Assembly: GCA_028065135.1 (NCBI GenBank)
Contig: JAPTWR010000020.1
Span: 19,232 to 29,265 of the forward strand
Source of the DNA: Acidithiobacillus sp.
GTDB lineage: Bacteria; Pseudomonadota; Gammaproteobacteria; Acidithiobacillales; Acidithiobacillaceae
DNA length: 10,034 nt
Direction of reading: 5' to 3'
Shown: positions 1 to 6,769 of the stretch, piece by piece
Layout of the letters: each line of letters begins with the position of its first letter
Numbering within the stretch: the stretch's first letter is position 1
Notes under the pieces: model-generated
Told to the model about the DNA's origin: nothing
The model's database searches: none
Seen by the model: only the letters and a program-made list of their open reading frames with translations
Program-made: the position numbers and the translations under genes

Positions 1-122
1 CAGGTTTTATCACATGGCACTTTTCGCTGCTCCTGGGACCCTTGATCGGCGCTCTGCTGTGGCCGCTTTTTACGCTAATCCTCGATTATCTGCGTCACGC
101 ATTACGTCCGCGGCATACATGA
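1..122 (+). CDS. mreD: Rod shape-determining protein MreD, C-terminal end (partial)
   Basis: Only the last 39 codons or so are present, read in the frame beginning at base 3 and ending with TGA at 120-122. The peptide has a hydrophobic stretch (LLLGPLIGALLWPLFTLIL) followed by a basic tail, DYLRHALRPRHT. This fits the last transmembrane helix and cytoplasmic tail of MreD, the small inner-membrane protein of the MreBCD elongasome that guides lateral wall synthesis. The assignment rests on this hydrophobic end, its basic tail, and its position just upstream of rodA. Its stop overlaps the next start as ATGA (119-122), which indicates translational coupling. The rest of the gene lies before the window. 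Confidence 0.7.
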   Translation, partial: GFITWHFSLLLGPLIGALLWPLFTLILDYLRHALRPRHT

Positions 123-340
123 GCACACTGCAGCCCGCTCAGGAATATCGACCATTCGTTCATCGGCTTCTCGTCGTGGACAGCCAATCCATCCGTAACG
201 CTCTTGCGTTACGGCAAGGGCACCCAGGCAATAATATTGCCTACGCGCCAGCCGATCATCCGCGTATCGCCGACTTCCTTGCCAGGGCGGCAATCGCTAC
301 CCATCTCCATATGGTGACAGCGCCGGGGATCAACCCATGA
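119..340 (+). pseudogene. 73-codon ORF in the mrdA (PBP2) position; probable internally deleted mrdA remnant
   Basis: This ORF starts in the ATGA overlap with mreD and ends in the ATGA overlap with rodA, exactly where mrdA lies in this gene order. At 73 aa it is far below the roughly 600 aa of penicillin-binding protein 2. Its start, MSTLQPAQEYRPFVHRLLVV, resembles the cytoplasmic N-terminus of a PBP2 just before the membrane helix. Residues about 44-55, IAYAPADHPRIA, match the conserved segment near the PBP2 C-terminus (typically GFAP-D-P-IAV). The following AAIATHL resembles the AAPIA segment that normally comes later. The membrane helix, dimerisation domain and the SxxK, SxN and KTG motifs are all missing, so no transpeptidase activity is possible. 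I infer one or more in-frame internal deletions, or an assembly collapse. It could instead be an unrelated small protein. Confidence 0.5.
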
Positions 341-1431
341 ACTGGCACACTCGCCTGCTGCGACCGCTGCGGAAACTGGATCCGGCACTCATGACGGGCA
401 TCGTGATACTCATGCTCATCAGCCTCGCGGTGCTATATAGCGGCAGCCAGGAAAGCGTCCACGTGGTGCTTGCCCAATTTTTGCGATTCGTTATCGGTAT
501 CGTCGTCTTGGTAATCGTCGCCAACACGCCACCTGAACGTATCCGCGCCTGGGCGCCCACCTTGTACGTCATGGGTATCATCCTGCTCGCTATCACCCTC
601 GTGGCGGGCAAAACCAATCTTGGCGCACGCCGCTGGCTGGGAGTCGGGCCGTTGACCTTTCAGCCCTCGGAACTGATGAAGCTCGCCCTGCCCCTGTTCC
701 TCGCCTATTATTATTCTCAACAGGAAAACGTCCGCCACTGGCTTTCTGCTATCGCGGGATTTGTGCTCATTGCCATTCCCTTTTTGCTCATCGCCAAGGA
801 ACCAGACCTCGGCACAGCCGCCCAAATTGGCGCTGCCGGGATCTTCATGATGTGGCTGGCGGGAGTACGCCGCCGCTGGTTTATTGGGCTCATCACCCTG
901 GCCGCAATCAGCGGACCGATACTCTGGCATTTTCTGCACGAATACCAAAAAGAGCGCATCCTGACTTTCCTGGATCCCCAACGCGACCCTCTCGGTGCGG
1001 GATACCATATCATTCAGAGCATGATCGCCGTAGGTTCTGGTGGATTTTGGGGAAAGGGCTGGTTCAACGGAACCCAGGTCAACCTCGATTTTCTGCCGGA
1101 AGCCCAAACCGACTTCGTTTTTGCGGGATTTGCCGAGGAGTTTGGTTTGGTCGGAGTCATTGTCCTCATCTCCACTTACCTGCTCATTGTCTTGCGCGGC
1201 CTGGTAATCGCCTATGAGAGCCGGGATTCCTTCGGTCGCCTCATTGCCGGCACCCTGAGCCTGACTTTCTTCCTTTATATTTTCATCAATATGGGTATGA
1301 CCACAGGGATCCTTCCCGTGGTAGGAGTGCCTCTACCGCTGATAAGCTATGGCGGAACAGCTATGCTGACCTTTATGGTCGGGTTGGGTATCCTGATGTC
1401 GGTCCACGCCCATCCGCGCACACATGAATAA
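337..1431 (+). CDS. rodA: Peptidoglycan glycosyltransferase RodA (SEDS family)
   Basis: RodA polymerises lipid II into glycan strands in the inner membrane as part of the elongasome, normally paired with PBP2. The 364-aa protein has about ten hydrophobic segments and the SEDS signatures in order: GARRWLG (96-102), QPSELMKLALP (109-119), EPDLGTA (155-161), DPLGAGYHIIQS (217-228) and LDFLPEAQTDFVFAGFAEE (250-268). It ends with GILPVVGVPLPLISYGG (324-340). The aspartate at 259 in TDF corresponds to the essential catalytic Asp of E. coli RodA (D262). The length is normal for the family and a GGGGA at 325-329 precedes the ATG. The start overlaps the stop of the upstream short ORF (337-340), so expression is probably coupled to the mre operon. 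The missing full-length PBP2 partner upstream is odd. Confidence 0.96.
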   Translation: MNWHTRLLRPLRKLDPALMTGIVILMLISLAVLYSGSQESVHVVLAQFLRFVIGIVVLVIVANTPPERIRAWAPTLYVMGIILLAITLVAGKTNLGARRWLGVGPLTFQPSELMKLALPLFLAYYYSQQENVRHWLSAIAGFVLIAIPFLLIAKEPDLGTAAQIGAAGIFMMWLAGVRRRWFIGLITLAAISGPILWHFLHEYQKERILTFLDPQRDPLGAGYHIIQSMIAVGSGGFWGKGWFNGTQVNLDFLPEAQTDFVFAGFAEEFGLVGVIVLISTYLLIVLRGLVIAYESRDSFGRLIAGTLSLTFFLYIFINMGMTTGILPVVGVPLPLISYGGTAMLTFMVGLGILMSVHAHPRTHE

Positions 1432-1509
1432 TGCGATTTCTCCCCAAAAAGCACCCGGTGTCGGACACAGCCTTCCGCTCCCGGGCATGGCTTTCTGCCG
1501 GGGCATCGC

Positions 1510-1515
1510 TATAAT
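1510..1515 (+). promoter_or_regulatory. Possible sigma-70 -10 element upstream of dacA
   Basis: An exact TATAAT lies in the 142-bp gap between rodA and dacA, 58 bp before the chosen dacA start. No good -35 is present at 16-18 bp (ATGGCT at 1487-1492) and there is no TGn extension, so the site is tentative. If real, it would give dacA and the lip genes expression independent of the mre operon. The rest of the gap (1432-1573) holds only an imperfect GC hairpin (1480-1503). Confidence 0.35.
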
Positions 1516-1573
1516 TCCAGACCTACCCAAAACCATTCCAAATTCCGATCAGCGCTCACCACTGAGGCCCCTC

Positions 1574-2740
1574 ATGATTGTCCGTACCACCCTGATCACC
1601 AGAATGCTCGTCTTGTTCGTCGGCTTGTGTCTCGCACCCTGGGCGTTTGCCGCAACCCCAATGCCCATGCTGCCCACACCACCTGCACCGGCCTTGCCAA
1701 CCATCGTCAGCTATGTGCTGATGGACTACGATACCGGACAGATCATCGCGGCTAAAAGTGAAAACCTGCACCGCGCACCGGCCAGCCTCACTAAGCTGAT
1801 GACGGCCTATCTGACCTATCAGGCTATTCAGAGCGGCACCCTGACCCCTCAGGAAAACGTCCCTATCTCCAATACGGCTTGGAAGACAGGGGGCTCCAGC
1901 ATGTTCGTCCAGCCCAATACACCGGCGAATGTTGATCAATTACTGCATGGATTGCTGATTGATTCAGGGAACGATGCGGCGGTAGCTCTTGCCGAAGCGG
2001 TGGGTGGCAGTCAGTCGGGCTTTGTCACGCTGATGAACGATATGGCCCTGCGCCTCAATCTGCACAACACCCATTACAGCAATGTCGATGGCCTGCCAGA
2101 CAACAATCTCTATACCACCGCGCTGGATGTCGCCAAGCTGTCGCACGCCTTCATTCAACAGTTCCCACAGGTGATCCAGATCACCAGGGAAAAGTCTTAT
2201 ACTTATAATGGTATTACCCAGCGGAGCTGGAACCCCGTACTTTTTCGTGACCCTACGGTGGATGGGCTGAAAACCGGCCTAACCGACGCCTCCGGCTACT
2301 GCATTGATGCTACTGCCATGCGGAATGGTCGTCGCCTGATTGCCGTTGTTCTCGGCGGACCGAACTGGGCCGGCAGCACCAATGCCGTCGAAGCCCTGCT
2401 GGATTATGGATACCGCTTTTTCGTTGACCATCCGCTTTATACTGCCGGGGAAAAAGTCAGCGAGATCACCCGCAGCGATTTATCGCCCATGCATATCCCC
2501 GTAGGTATCGAACAAGCCGTGAACCTTACGGTTCCGAAAGGACATTTTTCCGAAGTACAACGCGTGGTAGAAATTACACCCAATCTCCAGGCTCCGCTAA
2601 AGAAAGGTGCGGTCGTCGGGCGGCTCGTCTTCCTGCTGGATGGCAAACCACTGAAGTCCGTGCCAGTTGTCGCCCAGACTTCTGTGGAGAAGGCGAGCTG
2701 GATAGCGCAGGTCTTCCACAAGATCAGCAGCGCGCTATAA
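1574..2740 (+). CDS. dacA: D-alanyl-D-alanine carboxypeptidase (PBP5/6 type)
   Basis: This is a periplasmic enzyme, tethered to the inner membrane, that removes the terminal D-Ala from peptidoglycan pentapeptides. The reading frame is open from 1424, inside rodA. I chose ATG 1574 because it has TGAGG at 1563-1567 and begins a clear signal peptide (MIVRTTLITRMLVLFVGLCL, then APWAFA, cleavage after residue 26). The 388-aa protein has all three penicillin-binding motifs: S71-L-T-K74, S131-G-N133 and K233-T-G235. A beta-rich PBP5 C-terminal domain (about 288-375) and a short amphipathic tail (about 371-388) for membrane anchoring follow. A proline-rich stretch (28-43) links the signal peptide to the domain. 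It follows rodA without the rlpA gene seen between them in E. coli. Confidence 0.95.
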   Translation: MIVRTTLITRMLVLFVGLCLAPWAFAATPMPMLPTPPAPALPTIVSYVLMDYDTGQIIAAKSENLHRAPASLTKLMTAYLTYQAIQSGTLTPQENVPISNTAWKTGGSSMFVQPNTPANVDQLLHGLLIDSGNDAAVALAEAVGGSQSGFVTLMNDMALRLNLHNTHYSNVDGLPDNNLYTTALDVAKLSHAFIQQFPQVIQITREKSYTYNGITQRSWNPVLFRDPTVDGLKTGLTDASGYCIDATAMRNGRRLIAVVLGGPNWAGSTNAVEALLDYGYRFFVDHPLYTAGEKVSEITRSDLSPMHIPVGIEQAVNLTVPKGHFSEVQRVVEITPNLQAPLKKGAVVGRLVFLLDGKPLKSVPVVAQTSVEKASWIAQVFHKISSAL

Positions 2741-2761
2741 GCAAAATGCCGAAGCTATGGC

Positions 2762-2790
2762 AGGTCTTCACCTCAGACAGAGGAAGACTT
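2762..2790 (+). promoter_or_regulatory. Hairpin covering the ybeD ribosome binding site
   Basis: AGGTCTTC (2762-2769) pairs with GAAGACTT (2783-2790), with one G-T wobble. An inner CTC/GAG (2772-2774 with 2780-2782) closes a 5-base loop, leaving two bases bulged on the left arm. The right arm contains AGAGGA (2779-2784), the only good Shine-Dalgarno before ATG 2794. No T tract follows, so this is not a normal intrinsic terminator. It could lower ybeD translation or stabilise the dacA mRNA 3' end. Confidence 0.4.
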
Positions 2791-2793
2791 ACC

Positions 2794-3123
2794 ATGACCA
2801 GGAGATACCATGGATTGGTCCTGTCCGACAATGACACGAGGGGATTACGAGACGCTATGGAAACCGCAAAAAATCCAGCAGAAGACTTTCCGCACCTGCA
2901 CCATGTCAAGGCCATTGGTCAGCACGCTGATCTACTCGCGGCGGTGCGTGCGGCGATCGCAGCTCATGCACCGGACTTACCGGACGCGGCCTTCTCCTGC
3001 CGACCCAGCAGCCAGGGACAATATCAAGCCGTCACGGTTTCCCTGGAGGTCCACAGCCATGAACACCTAACCAATATTTATAACTCCATCAAAAGGATTG
3101 ATGGTGTGATCCTTTGCTTATGA
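2794..3123 (+). CDS. ybeD: DUF493 / YbeD family protein
   Basis: This is a small cytosolic protein of the YbeD (DUF493) family. The family has a ferredoxin-like fold resembling ACT-type regulatory domains and a well-conserved place between dacA and lipB, but no firmly established biochemical role. The hallmarks lie in the second half: HVKAIGQ, RAAIAAHAPDL, then CRPSSQGQYQAVTVSLEV, and a C-terminal [16 protein letters not shown]. These match the E. coli YbeD pattern of KPSSKGNYHSV and LGKID. I chose ATG 2794 (109 aa) because AGAGGA lies 9 bases upstream. The frame is also open from ATG 2746 (125 aa), and ATG 2857 would start nearer the conserved domain. The extra 30 or so N-terminal residues are not typical of YbeD. 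Its stop overlaps the lipB start as ATGA (3120-3123). Confidence 0.85.
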   Translation: MTRRYHGLVLSDNDTRGLRDAMETAKNPAEDFPHLHHVKAIGQHADLLAAVRAAIAAHAPDLPDAAFSCRPSSQGQYQAVTVSLEVHSHEHLTNIYNSIKRIDGVILCL

Positions 3124-3758
3124 ATACGCCCATACTCATTCGTTGCTGGCCAGGGTTACTTCCTTACTTCACGGTGCTGGACGCCATGCGCGAATTCACG
3201 TCCCAGCGAGATGCCGACACACCAGACCAGATATGGCTTCTCCAGCATCCTCCGGTTTTTACCCTCGGACGCAATGCTGACGCGGCAGACGTCCTTGACC
3301 CTGGTCCCATTCCGGTTATTCGCAGTGATCGCGGTGGCAAAGTCACCTACCATGGACCGGGACAATGGGTAGTCTATCTGCTCATTGATCTACCCCGTAT
3401 GGGAATCAACGTCCGCACCTTAACCACCGCCATGGAACAATCCGTGATTCATCTGCTCCAGCAACGTGGCGTGAGTGCCCATGCGCGTCGCGATGCTCCC
3501 GGAGTCTATGTGGGCGATGCCAAAATCGCCTCCTTGGGCCTGCGTATTCAGCGTGGTCGCAGTTACCACGGCCTCAGCCTCAATACCGAGATGGATCTGA
3601 GCCCATTCCAGCGTATTCATCCTTGTGGCATGGTCAATCTCGCCGTCACTCAGGTGCATGACCTCTGTCCGGACTGGTCAAGTCATGATATTGCCGAAAC
3701 CCTGATGGCACAATTGGCTATCAGCCTGGATCGCCCCTTAAGAAAAGGAGGGGCCTGA
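3120..3758 (+). CDS. lipB: Octanoyl-[acyl-carrier-protein]:protein N-octanoyltransferase LipB
   Basis: LipB moves the octanoyl group from acyl carrier protein to the target lysine of lipoyl domains in 2-oxoacid dehydrogenases and the glycine cleavage H protein. This is the first step of endogenous lipoate synthesis. The 212-aa protein shows [12 protein letters not shown] (71-82), [11 protein letters not shown] with catalytic Lys135, SYHGLSLN (148-155) and the HPCG motif with the acyl-thioester Cys169. These residue numbers equal those of E. coli LipB (213 aa). That supports ATG 3120, which overlaps the ybeD stop, over the in-frame TTG at 3114. His replaces the usual Asn in INPCG, a mild change. 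The stop is one base from the lipA start, so the two are co-translated. Confidence 0.95.
   Translation: MNTPILIRCWPGLLPYFTVLDAMREFTSQRDADTPDQIWLLQHPPVFTLGRNADAADVLDPGPIPVIRSDRGGKVTYHGPGQWVVYLLIDLPRMGINVRTLTTAMEQSVIHLLQQRGVSAHARRDAPGVYVGDAKIASLGLRIQRGRSYHGLSLNTEMDLSPFQRIHPCGMVNLAVTQVHDLCPDWSSHDIAETLMAQLAISLDRPLRKGGA
3745..3753 (+). promoter_or_regulatory. Strong Shine-Dalgarno for lipA
   Basis: AAGGAGGGG lies inside the last codons of lipB, about 6-8 bases before ATG 3760. It fixes the lipA start, suggesting lipA is initiated efficiently despite having only one base between it and lipB. Confidence 0.8.
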
Positions 3759-3759
3759 C

Positions 3760-4713
3760 ATGGACCCCCAACATAATGCTAAAAAAGCCGAGCGCGGTGC
3801 CGAAAAGACCGCACGTAATCCGATACCCATCATTCCGGTAAAATCCGAACGCCAACCCAAGCCCCAGTGGTTGCGGGTACGATCACCCTTAACCCCCGAG
3901 GTGGACAGGCTCAAAAAGATCCTGCGTGCAGCGAGCCTCCACACGGTCTGCGAAGAAGCCTCCTGCCCCAATCTGGGCGAATGCTTCAGCGCTGGGACAG
4001 CGACCTTCATGATCCTGGGAGACATTTGCACCCGTCGCTGCCCCTTCTGTGACGTGGCCCATGGCCGCCCGCAAGCACCCGATCCTCTGGAACCTGCGCA
4101 CCTTGCCCAGACCGTGGCAACGATGGGACTGCGTTTCGTCGTCATTACCTCCGTAGACCGCGATGATTTGCGCGATGGCGGCGCCCAGCACTTTGCTCAG
4201 GTTATCTCAGCCCTGCGTGAGACTTGCCCGGAACTGCACGTGGAAATCCTCGTACCGGATTTCCGCGGCCGGGTGGGCAAGGCCTTGGCAGCACTCCGGG
4301 AGACACCGCCGGATGTCTTCAATCACAACCTGGAAACCGTGCCACGCCTGTATTTGCAGGCCAGACCAGGTGCAGATTATGGCCACTCGCTGCAACTGCT
4401 CTCGACTTTTAAGGCACAGCACTCCGCAATCCCCACCAAATCCGGACTAATGCTGGGCCTGGGCGAGGAACTCGATGAAATCCGCGCGGTGATGCAAGAC
4501 TTGCGGCAGGCCGGATGCGAGCTACTCACCCTGGGGCAATATCTGGCGCCCTCCCGCCATCATCTGCCGGTCGCCCGTTTCGTTCCACCGGAAGAGTTTC
4601 AGCAGTTACAGCAAGAGGGTATGGCCATGGGTTTCCGCCACGTCGCCAGCGGCCCACTGGTGCGATCTTCCTATCATGCCGAACGCAGCTTCCATGAGAT
4701 ACGCAGGGGCTGA
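3760..4713 (+). CDS. lipA: Lipoyl synthase LipA (radical SAM)
   Basis: LipA inserts two sulfur atoms at C6 and C8 of the octanoyl chain that LipB places on lipoyl domains, using two [4Fe-4S] clusters. The 317-aa protein contains both cysteine sets. The auxiliary cluster motif C64-x4-C69-x5-C75 is completed by the C-terminal RSSYHAE (from residue 302), whose serine ligates that cluster. The radical SAM motif is C90-x3-C94-x2-C97 in [12 protein letters not shown]. Other family segments are RDDLRDGGA (134-142), [10 protein letters not shown] (161-170), [11 protein letters not shown] (188-198) and [16 protein letters not shown] (256-271). The N-terminal 37 residues are charged and variable, as is common in the family. 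All catalytic residues are intact. Confidence 0.97.
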   Translation: MDPQHNAKKAERGAEKTARNPIPIIPVKSERQPKPQWLRVRSPLTPEVDRLKKILRAASLHTVCEEASCPNLGECFSAGTATFMILGDICTRRCPFCDVAHGRPQAPDPLEPAHLAQTVATMGLRFVVITSVDRDDLRDGGAQHFAQVISALRETCPELHVEILVPDFRGRVGKALAALRETPPDVFNHNLETVPRLYLQARPGADYGHSLQLLSTFKAQHSAIPTKSGLMLGLGEELDEIRAVMQDLRQAGCELLTLGQYLAPSRHHLPVARFVPPEEFQQLQQEGMAMGFRHVASGPLVRSSYHAERSFHEIRRG

Positions 4714-4722
4714 GCGGAGCTA

Positions 4723-4729
4723 GAGGAGG
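4723..4729 (+). promoter_or_regulatory. Shine-Dalgarno unusually close to the DUF218 gene start
   Basis: GAGGAGG is the strongest ribosome-binding sequence here but ends one base before ATG 4731, too close for normal initiation there. A second GGAG at 4716-4719 is 11 bases from ATG 4731. The close one would suit TTG 4734 (4 bases) or CTG 4737 (7 bases), shortening the protein by one or two residues. Confidence 0.45.
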
Positions 4730-4730
4730 C

Positions 4731-5534
4731 ATGTTGCTGCGCTACACCACCGTACTTACCCTGGCCTCGGCGTCGCTGCAGCCGCCTGGTCTTTTATTGA
4801 TCCTCGCCACCATCGGCTGGTTGGCAGAAGTCCTGGGTTGGCGTTATTTCGGACGAGTGCTCATTCTGCTCGCACTGAGCATCCTTTATTTTTTCTCTAC
4901 CGCCGTCGGTGCCAGACTTCTTCTCCTGCCACTGGAGGATCGTTACCCCCCACTCGTACAACCCGTGGGGGGCGGCGAAACGCCCGGGGCGATTGTGGTG
5001 CTGGGCGGCGGCGAGGTCATGCAGTCTCCGGAATCTACCCAGGAGACTGCGAATGCGCGCACGCTCGTGCGCCTGATGACCGCCGCCCAACTGGCCAAAC
5101 AAACCGGACTCCCCATAGTTCCCAGCGGCGGGGCACCGCGATTGGGCGTCCCGCCCGAGGCCGTCACCATGGAGCACATCCTGCGCCAGGATCTAGGCGT
5201 ACAAAGCGCTATCTGGCCGGAAACCAAATCCTACAATACCGCAGCCAACGCCGCAGACAGCGCGGCATTGCTGGCCAGACACAATAATATCCACCAGGTA
5301 TACCTGGTGACCTCCGCATTGCACATGCCACGGGCGGTCGTCTGGTTCCGCCACGCCGGCTTGAACGTGACCGCCGTTCCCACCGATTACCGTCTGGATC
5401 GGGTGAGCGGACTCCGGCTGGATAGCTGGTTGCCGCGGGCCATTTATCTGGAAATCAGCAGCGAGGCAAGTCACGAATACCTCGGGCTGTTTTGGCTCTG
5501 GATTCAGGAGCAAGGGATCGGAGGGGGGCACTAG
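4731..5534 (+). CDS. DUF218 envelope protein, ElyC/YdcF/SanA-like
   Basis: This is a 267-aa inner-membrane protein with two N-terminal hydrophobic helices (about 18-36 and 41-60) and a DUF218 domain facing the periplasm. Domain signatures are AIVVLGGG (87-94), PSGGAP (131-136), ET-SYNTAANA (164-174), VTSALHMPRA (193-202) and a C-terminal ASHEYLGLFW (246-255). Size, two-helix topology and the HEYLG ending resemble E. coli ElyC (259 aa). ElyC is an envelope factor tied to lipid carrier and peptidoglycan metabolism; the reaction performed by the family is not settled. It follows lipA by 17 bases and may be co-transcribed with it. An 18-bp perfect palindrome lies within it (5292-5309). I am confident of the family and less so of ElyC orthology. 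Confidence 0.85.
   Translation: MLLRYTTVLTLASASLQPPGLLLILATIGWLAEVLGWRYFGRVLILLALSILYFFSTAVGARLLLLPLEDRYPPLVQPVGGGETPGAIVVLGGGEVMQSPESTQETANARTLVRLMTAAQLAKQTGLPIVPSGGAPRLGVPPEAVTMEHILRQDLGVQSAIWPETKSYNTAANAADSAALLARHNNIHQVYLVTSALHMPRAVVWFRHAGLNVTAVPTDYRLDRVSGLRLDSWLPRAIYLEISSEASHEYLGLFWLWIQEQGIGGGH
5292..5309. repeat. 18-bp perfect palindrome inside the DUF218 gene
   Basis: CACCAGGTA is followed immediately by its exact reverse complement TACCTGGTG, with no spacer. It encodes the HQVYLVT segment (residues 188-194) of a conserved beta strand, so part of the symmetry may be coding coincidence. It has the form of a binding site for a dimeric regulator. Confidence 0.6.
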
Positions 5535-5566
5535 TAGACCCACCACCCCGAGGAGAGAATGACGTT

Positions 5567-6655
5567 CTACGGCTTCTGATCGGGGAAAGTCACCTGGACA
5601 TGCAGATGTTCCTGGTTGGTGGCGCTCGCCAAAGACAATGGCGGCGGCACCGCGGCGCCATTCGCCGATGGACCGTAAGGTGCGTATGCGTACGGCGTTG
5701 CGGGAAGTGCGGCAGACAGTGTTTTATAGCTCGGCGCGTCGACCCCGATGGGGAGTGCCACCGTGTTGTGCTCCGCCACGATACGTCGGACCTTGGCCCA
5801 ATCGATATCCTGATTGATGTGATTCTGCACCATAAAAGACTTGATCGTCATGACAGCACGCTGTAAATCCGGGATGCCTTTCTTGTGATAGGCATGCATC
5901 GGCTTGTATGACTGCAGATAGACTTGCTCATCCCGTACGCCCACGAGGTTGGGCTGATCAATGATCCGCACCGGGGTACCCACCGGAACCATGGGGAAAA
6001 GTTGCGCGACATTCTCCGGAAACATCTGAAAACAGCCCTGACTGGCCCGCATACCAACACCCCAGGGATGGTAAGTACCATGGATGAAGATGCCGGAGAG
6101 TCCAGTCTCCATCGCCAATTCACCCATGGGATTTTCTGCGCCTGGTGGCCAATACCACGGGATATCCATATGGAATTTCTTCTCGAACCAGGCATGGATA
6201 TTTTTGGGGACGTTCCATGCGGGCATTTTAAACTTGGCAATAATCTGCGTGGCCGTCAAACGCTCCTTCCAGCCCGGCAAAAAGACACCAACAGGGTAAG
6301 TATAGACCACCCGGTCATTCGTCGGAAAATAGTAAATCCGCCGCGCCGGAATATCCACGACGATCCCGGTCCATGGCTTCGGCGGCAAAACATACTCGGT
6401 CGGGATAACCACCTTGCTGGCCTGGCCAGGAAGCCAGGGGTTGATGCCGGGGTTAGCCGCCGTCACCTGATTGTAACCCAGGTCGTAGAAACGCCCGATA
6501 TCCAGAAGCGTATCATCGCTATGGGTGGTTATTGCCTTAAGCGCTCCAACAACGTTGCCCTGGGCGGGCAAAGCATAGACACTAGCATCCGCGACCGTCG
6601 CACCATACCCCATGAAGACTGCCAGACACCAGACACCTAACTGTTTTCGCATCAT
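5567..6655 (-). CDS. Secreted LysM / L,D-transpeptidase (YkuD, ErfK/YbiS-like)
   Basis: L,D-transpeptidases form 3-3 peptidoglycan crosslinks or attach proteins to meso-diaminopimelate in the periplasm. I chose ATG 6655 because AGGA lies 8 bases upstream and a signal peptide follows (MMRKQLGVWCLAVFMGYG, then ATVADA, cleavage near residue 24). The frame is also open from 6706, which would add 17 residues before the signal. The 362-aa protein has a LysM-like segment (about 40-87, DTLLDIGRFYDLG to VVIPTEYVLPP). A YkuD domain (about 95-232) carries His192 in IHGT and nucleophile Cys208 in ASQGCFQM. The usual motif is SHGCIRM, so His and Arg are both replaced by Gln. The roughly 130-residue C-terminus is unassigned and ends in a Pro/Ala-rich tail. 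It converges with the DUF218 gene across 32 bp that hold no visible terminator. Confidence 0.92.
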   Translation of the reverse strand: MMRKQLGVWCLAVFMGYGATVADASVYALPAQGNVVGALKAITTHSDDTLLDIGRFYDLGYNQVTAANPGINPWLPGQASKVVIPTEYVLPPKPWTGIVVDIPARRIYYFPTNDRVVYTYPVGVFLPGWKERLTATQIIAKFKMPAWNVPKNIHAWFEKKFHMDIPWYWPPGAENPMGELAMETGLSGIFIHGTYHPWGVGMRASQGCFQMFPENVAQLFPMVPVGTPVRIIDQPNLVGVRDEQVYLQSYKPMHAYHKKGIPDLQRAVMTIKSFMVQNHINQDIDWAKVRRIVAEHNTVALPIGVDAPSYKTLSAALPATPYAYAPYGPSANGAAVPPPLSLASATNQEHLHVQVTFPDQKP

Positions 6656-6718
6656 TAATATTTTCCTGTTTGCGGCACATTGAGAAAAAGCAAAAACGCC
6701 ATCCACCGCACGCGCGCA

Positions 6719-6747
6719 TTGGCAGCGTCCGGCATTACCGTCATAAT
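6719..6747 (+). promoter_or_regulatory. Sigma-70 promoter for the 6770 gene
   Basis: TTGGCA (6719-6724, 5 of 6 to TTGACA) is followed after exactly 17 bp by CATAAT (6742-6747, 5 of 6 to TATAAT). Transcription would begin near 6754, giving a leader of about 16 bases that just contains the AAGGAGG at 6758-6764. It is the best promoter in the window and lies in the 114-bp divergent gap (6656-6769). I saw no comparable promoter for the minus-strand transpeptidase gene. Confidence 0.65.
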
Positions 6748-6769
6748 CATAAGGTAAAAGGAGGCGTGT

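Noticed and set aside
14..118. Upstream extension of the 73-codon ORF to ATG 14
   Set aside because: This part overlaps the mreD C-terminus in another frame; the ATGA overlap at 119 is the natural start.
433..1107. 224-codon open frame antisense to rodA
   Set aside because: It mirrors a rodA sequence with full SEDS motifs, and its own product is polar and low in recognisable structure. It is a shadow frame.
1480..1503. Hairpin CCCGGGCA/TGCCGGGG as a rodA terminator
   Set aside because: It has a central mismatch and no T tract.
1424..1573. Longer dacA from ATG 1424
   Set aside because: It would put 50 residues before an obvious signal peptide that starts at 1574.
3114..3119. TTG start for lipB
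   Set aside because: ATG 3120 overlaps the ybeD stop and yields the canonical K135/C169 numbering.
5535..5566. Shared terminator between the convergent genes
   Set aside because: The 32-bp gap has no stable hairpin with a T run on either strand.
5924..6640. 238-codon open frame antisense to the L,D-transpeptidase
   Set aside because: The minus strand carries a signal peptide, LysM segment and catalytic HGT/Cys motifs; the antisense product shows no domain.
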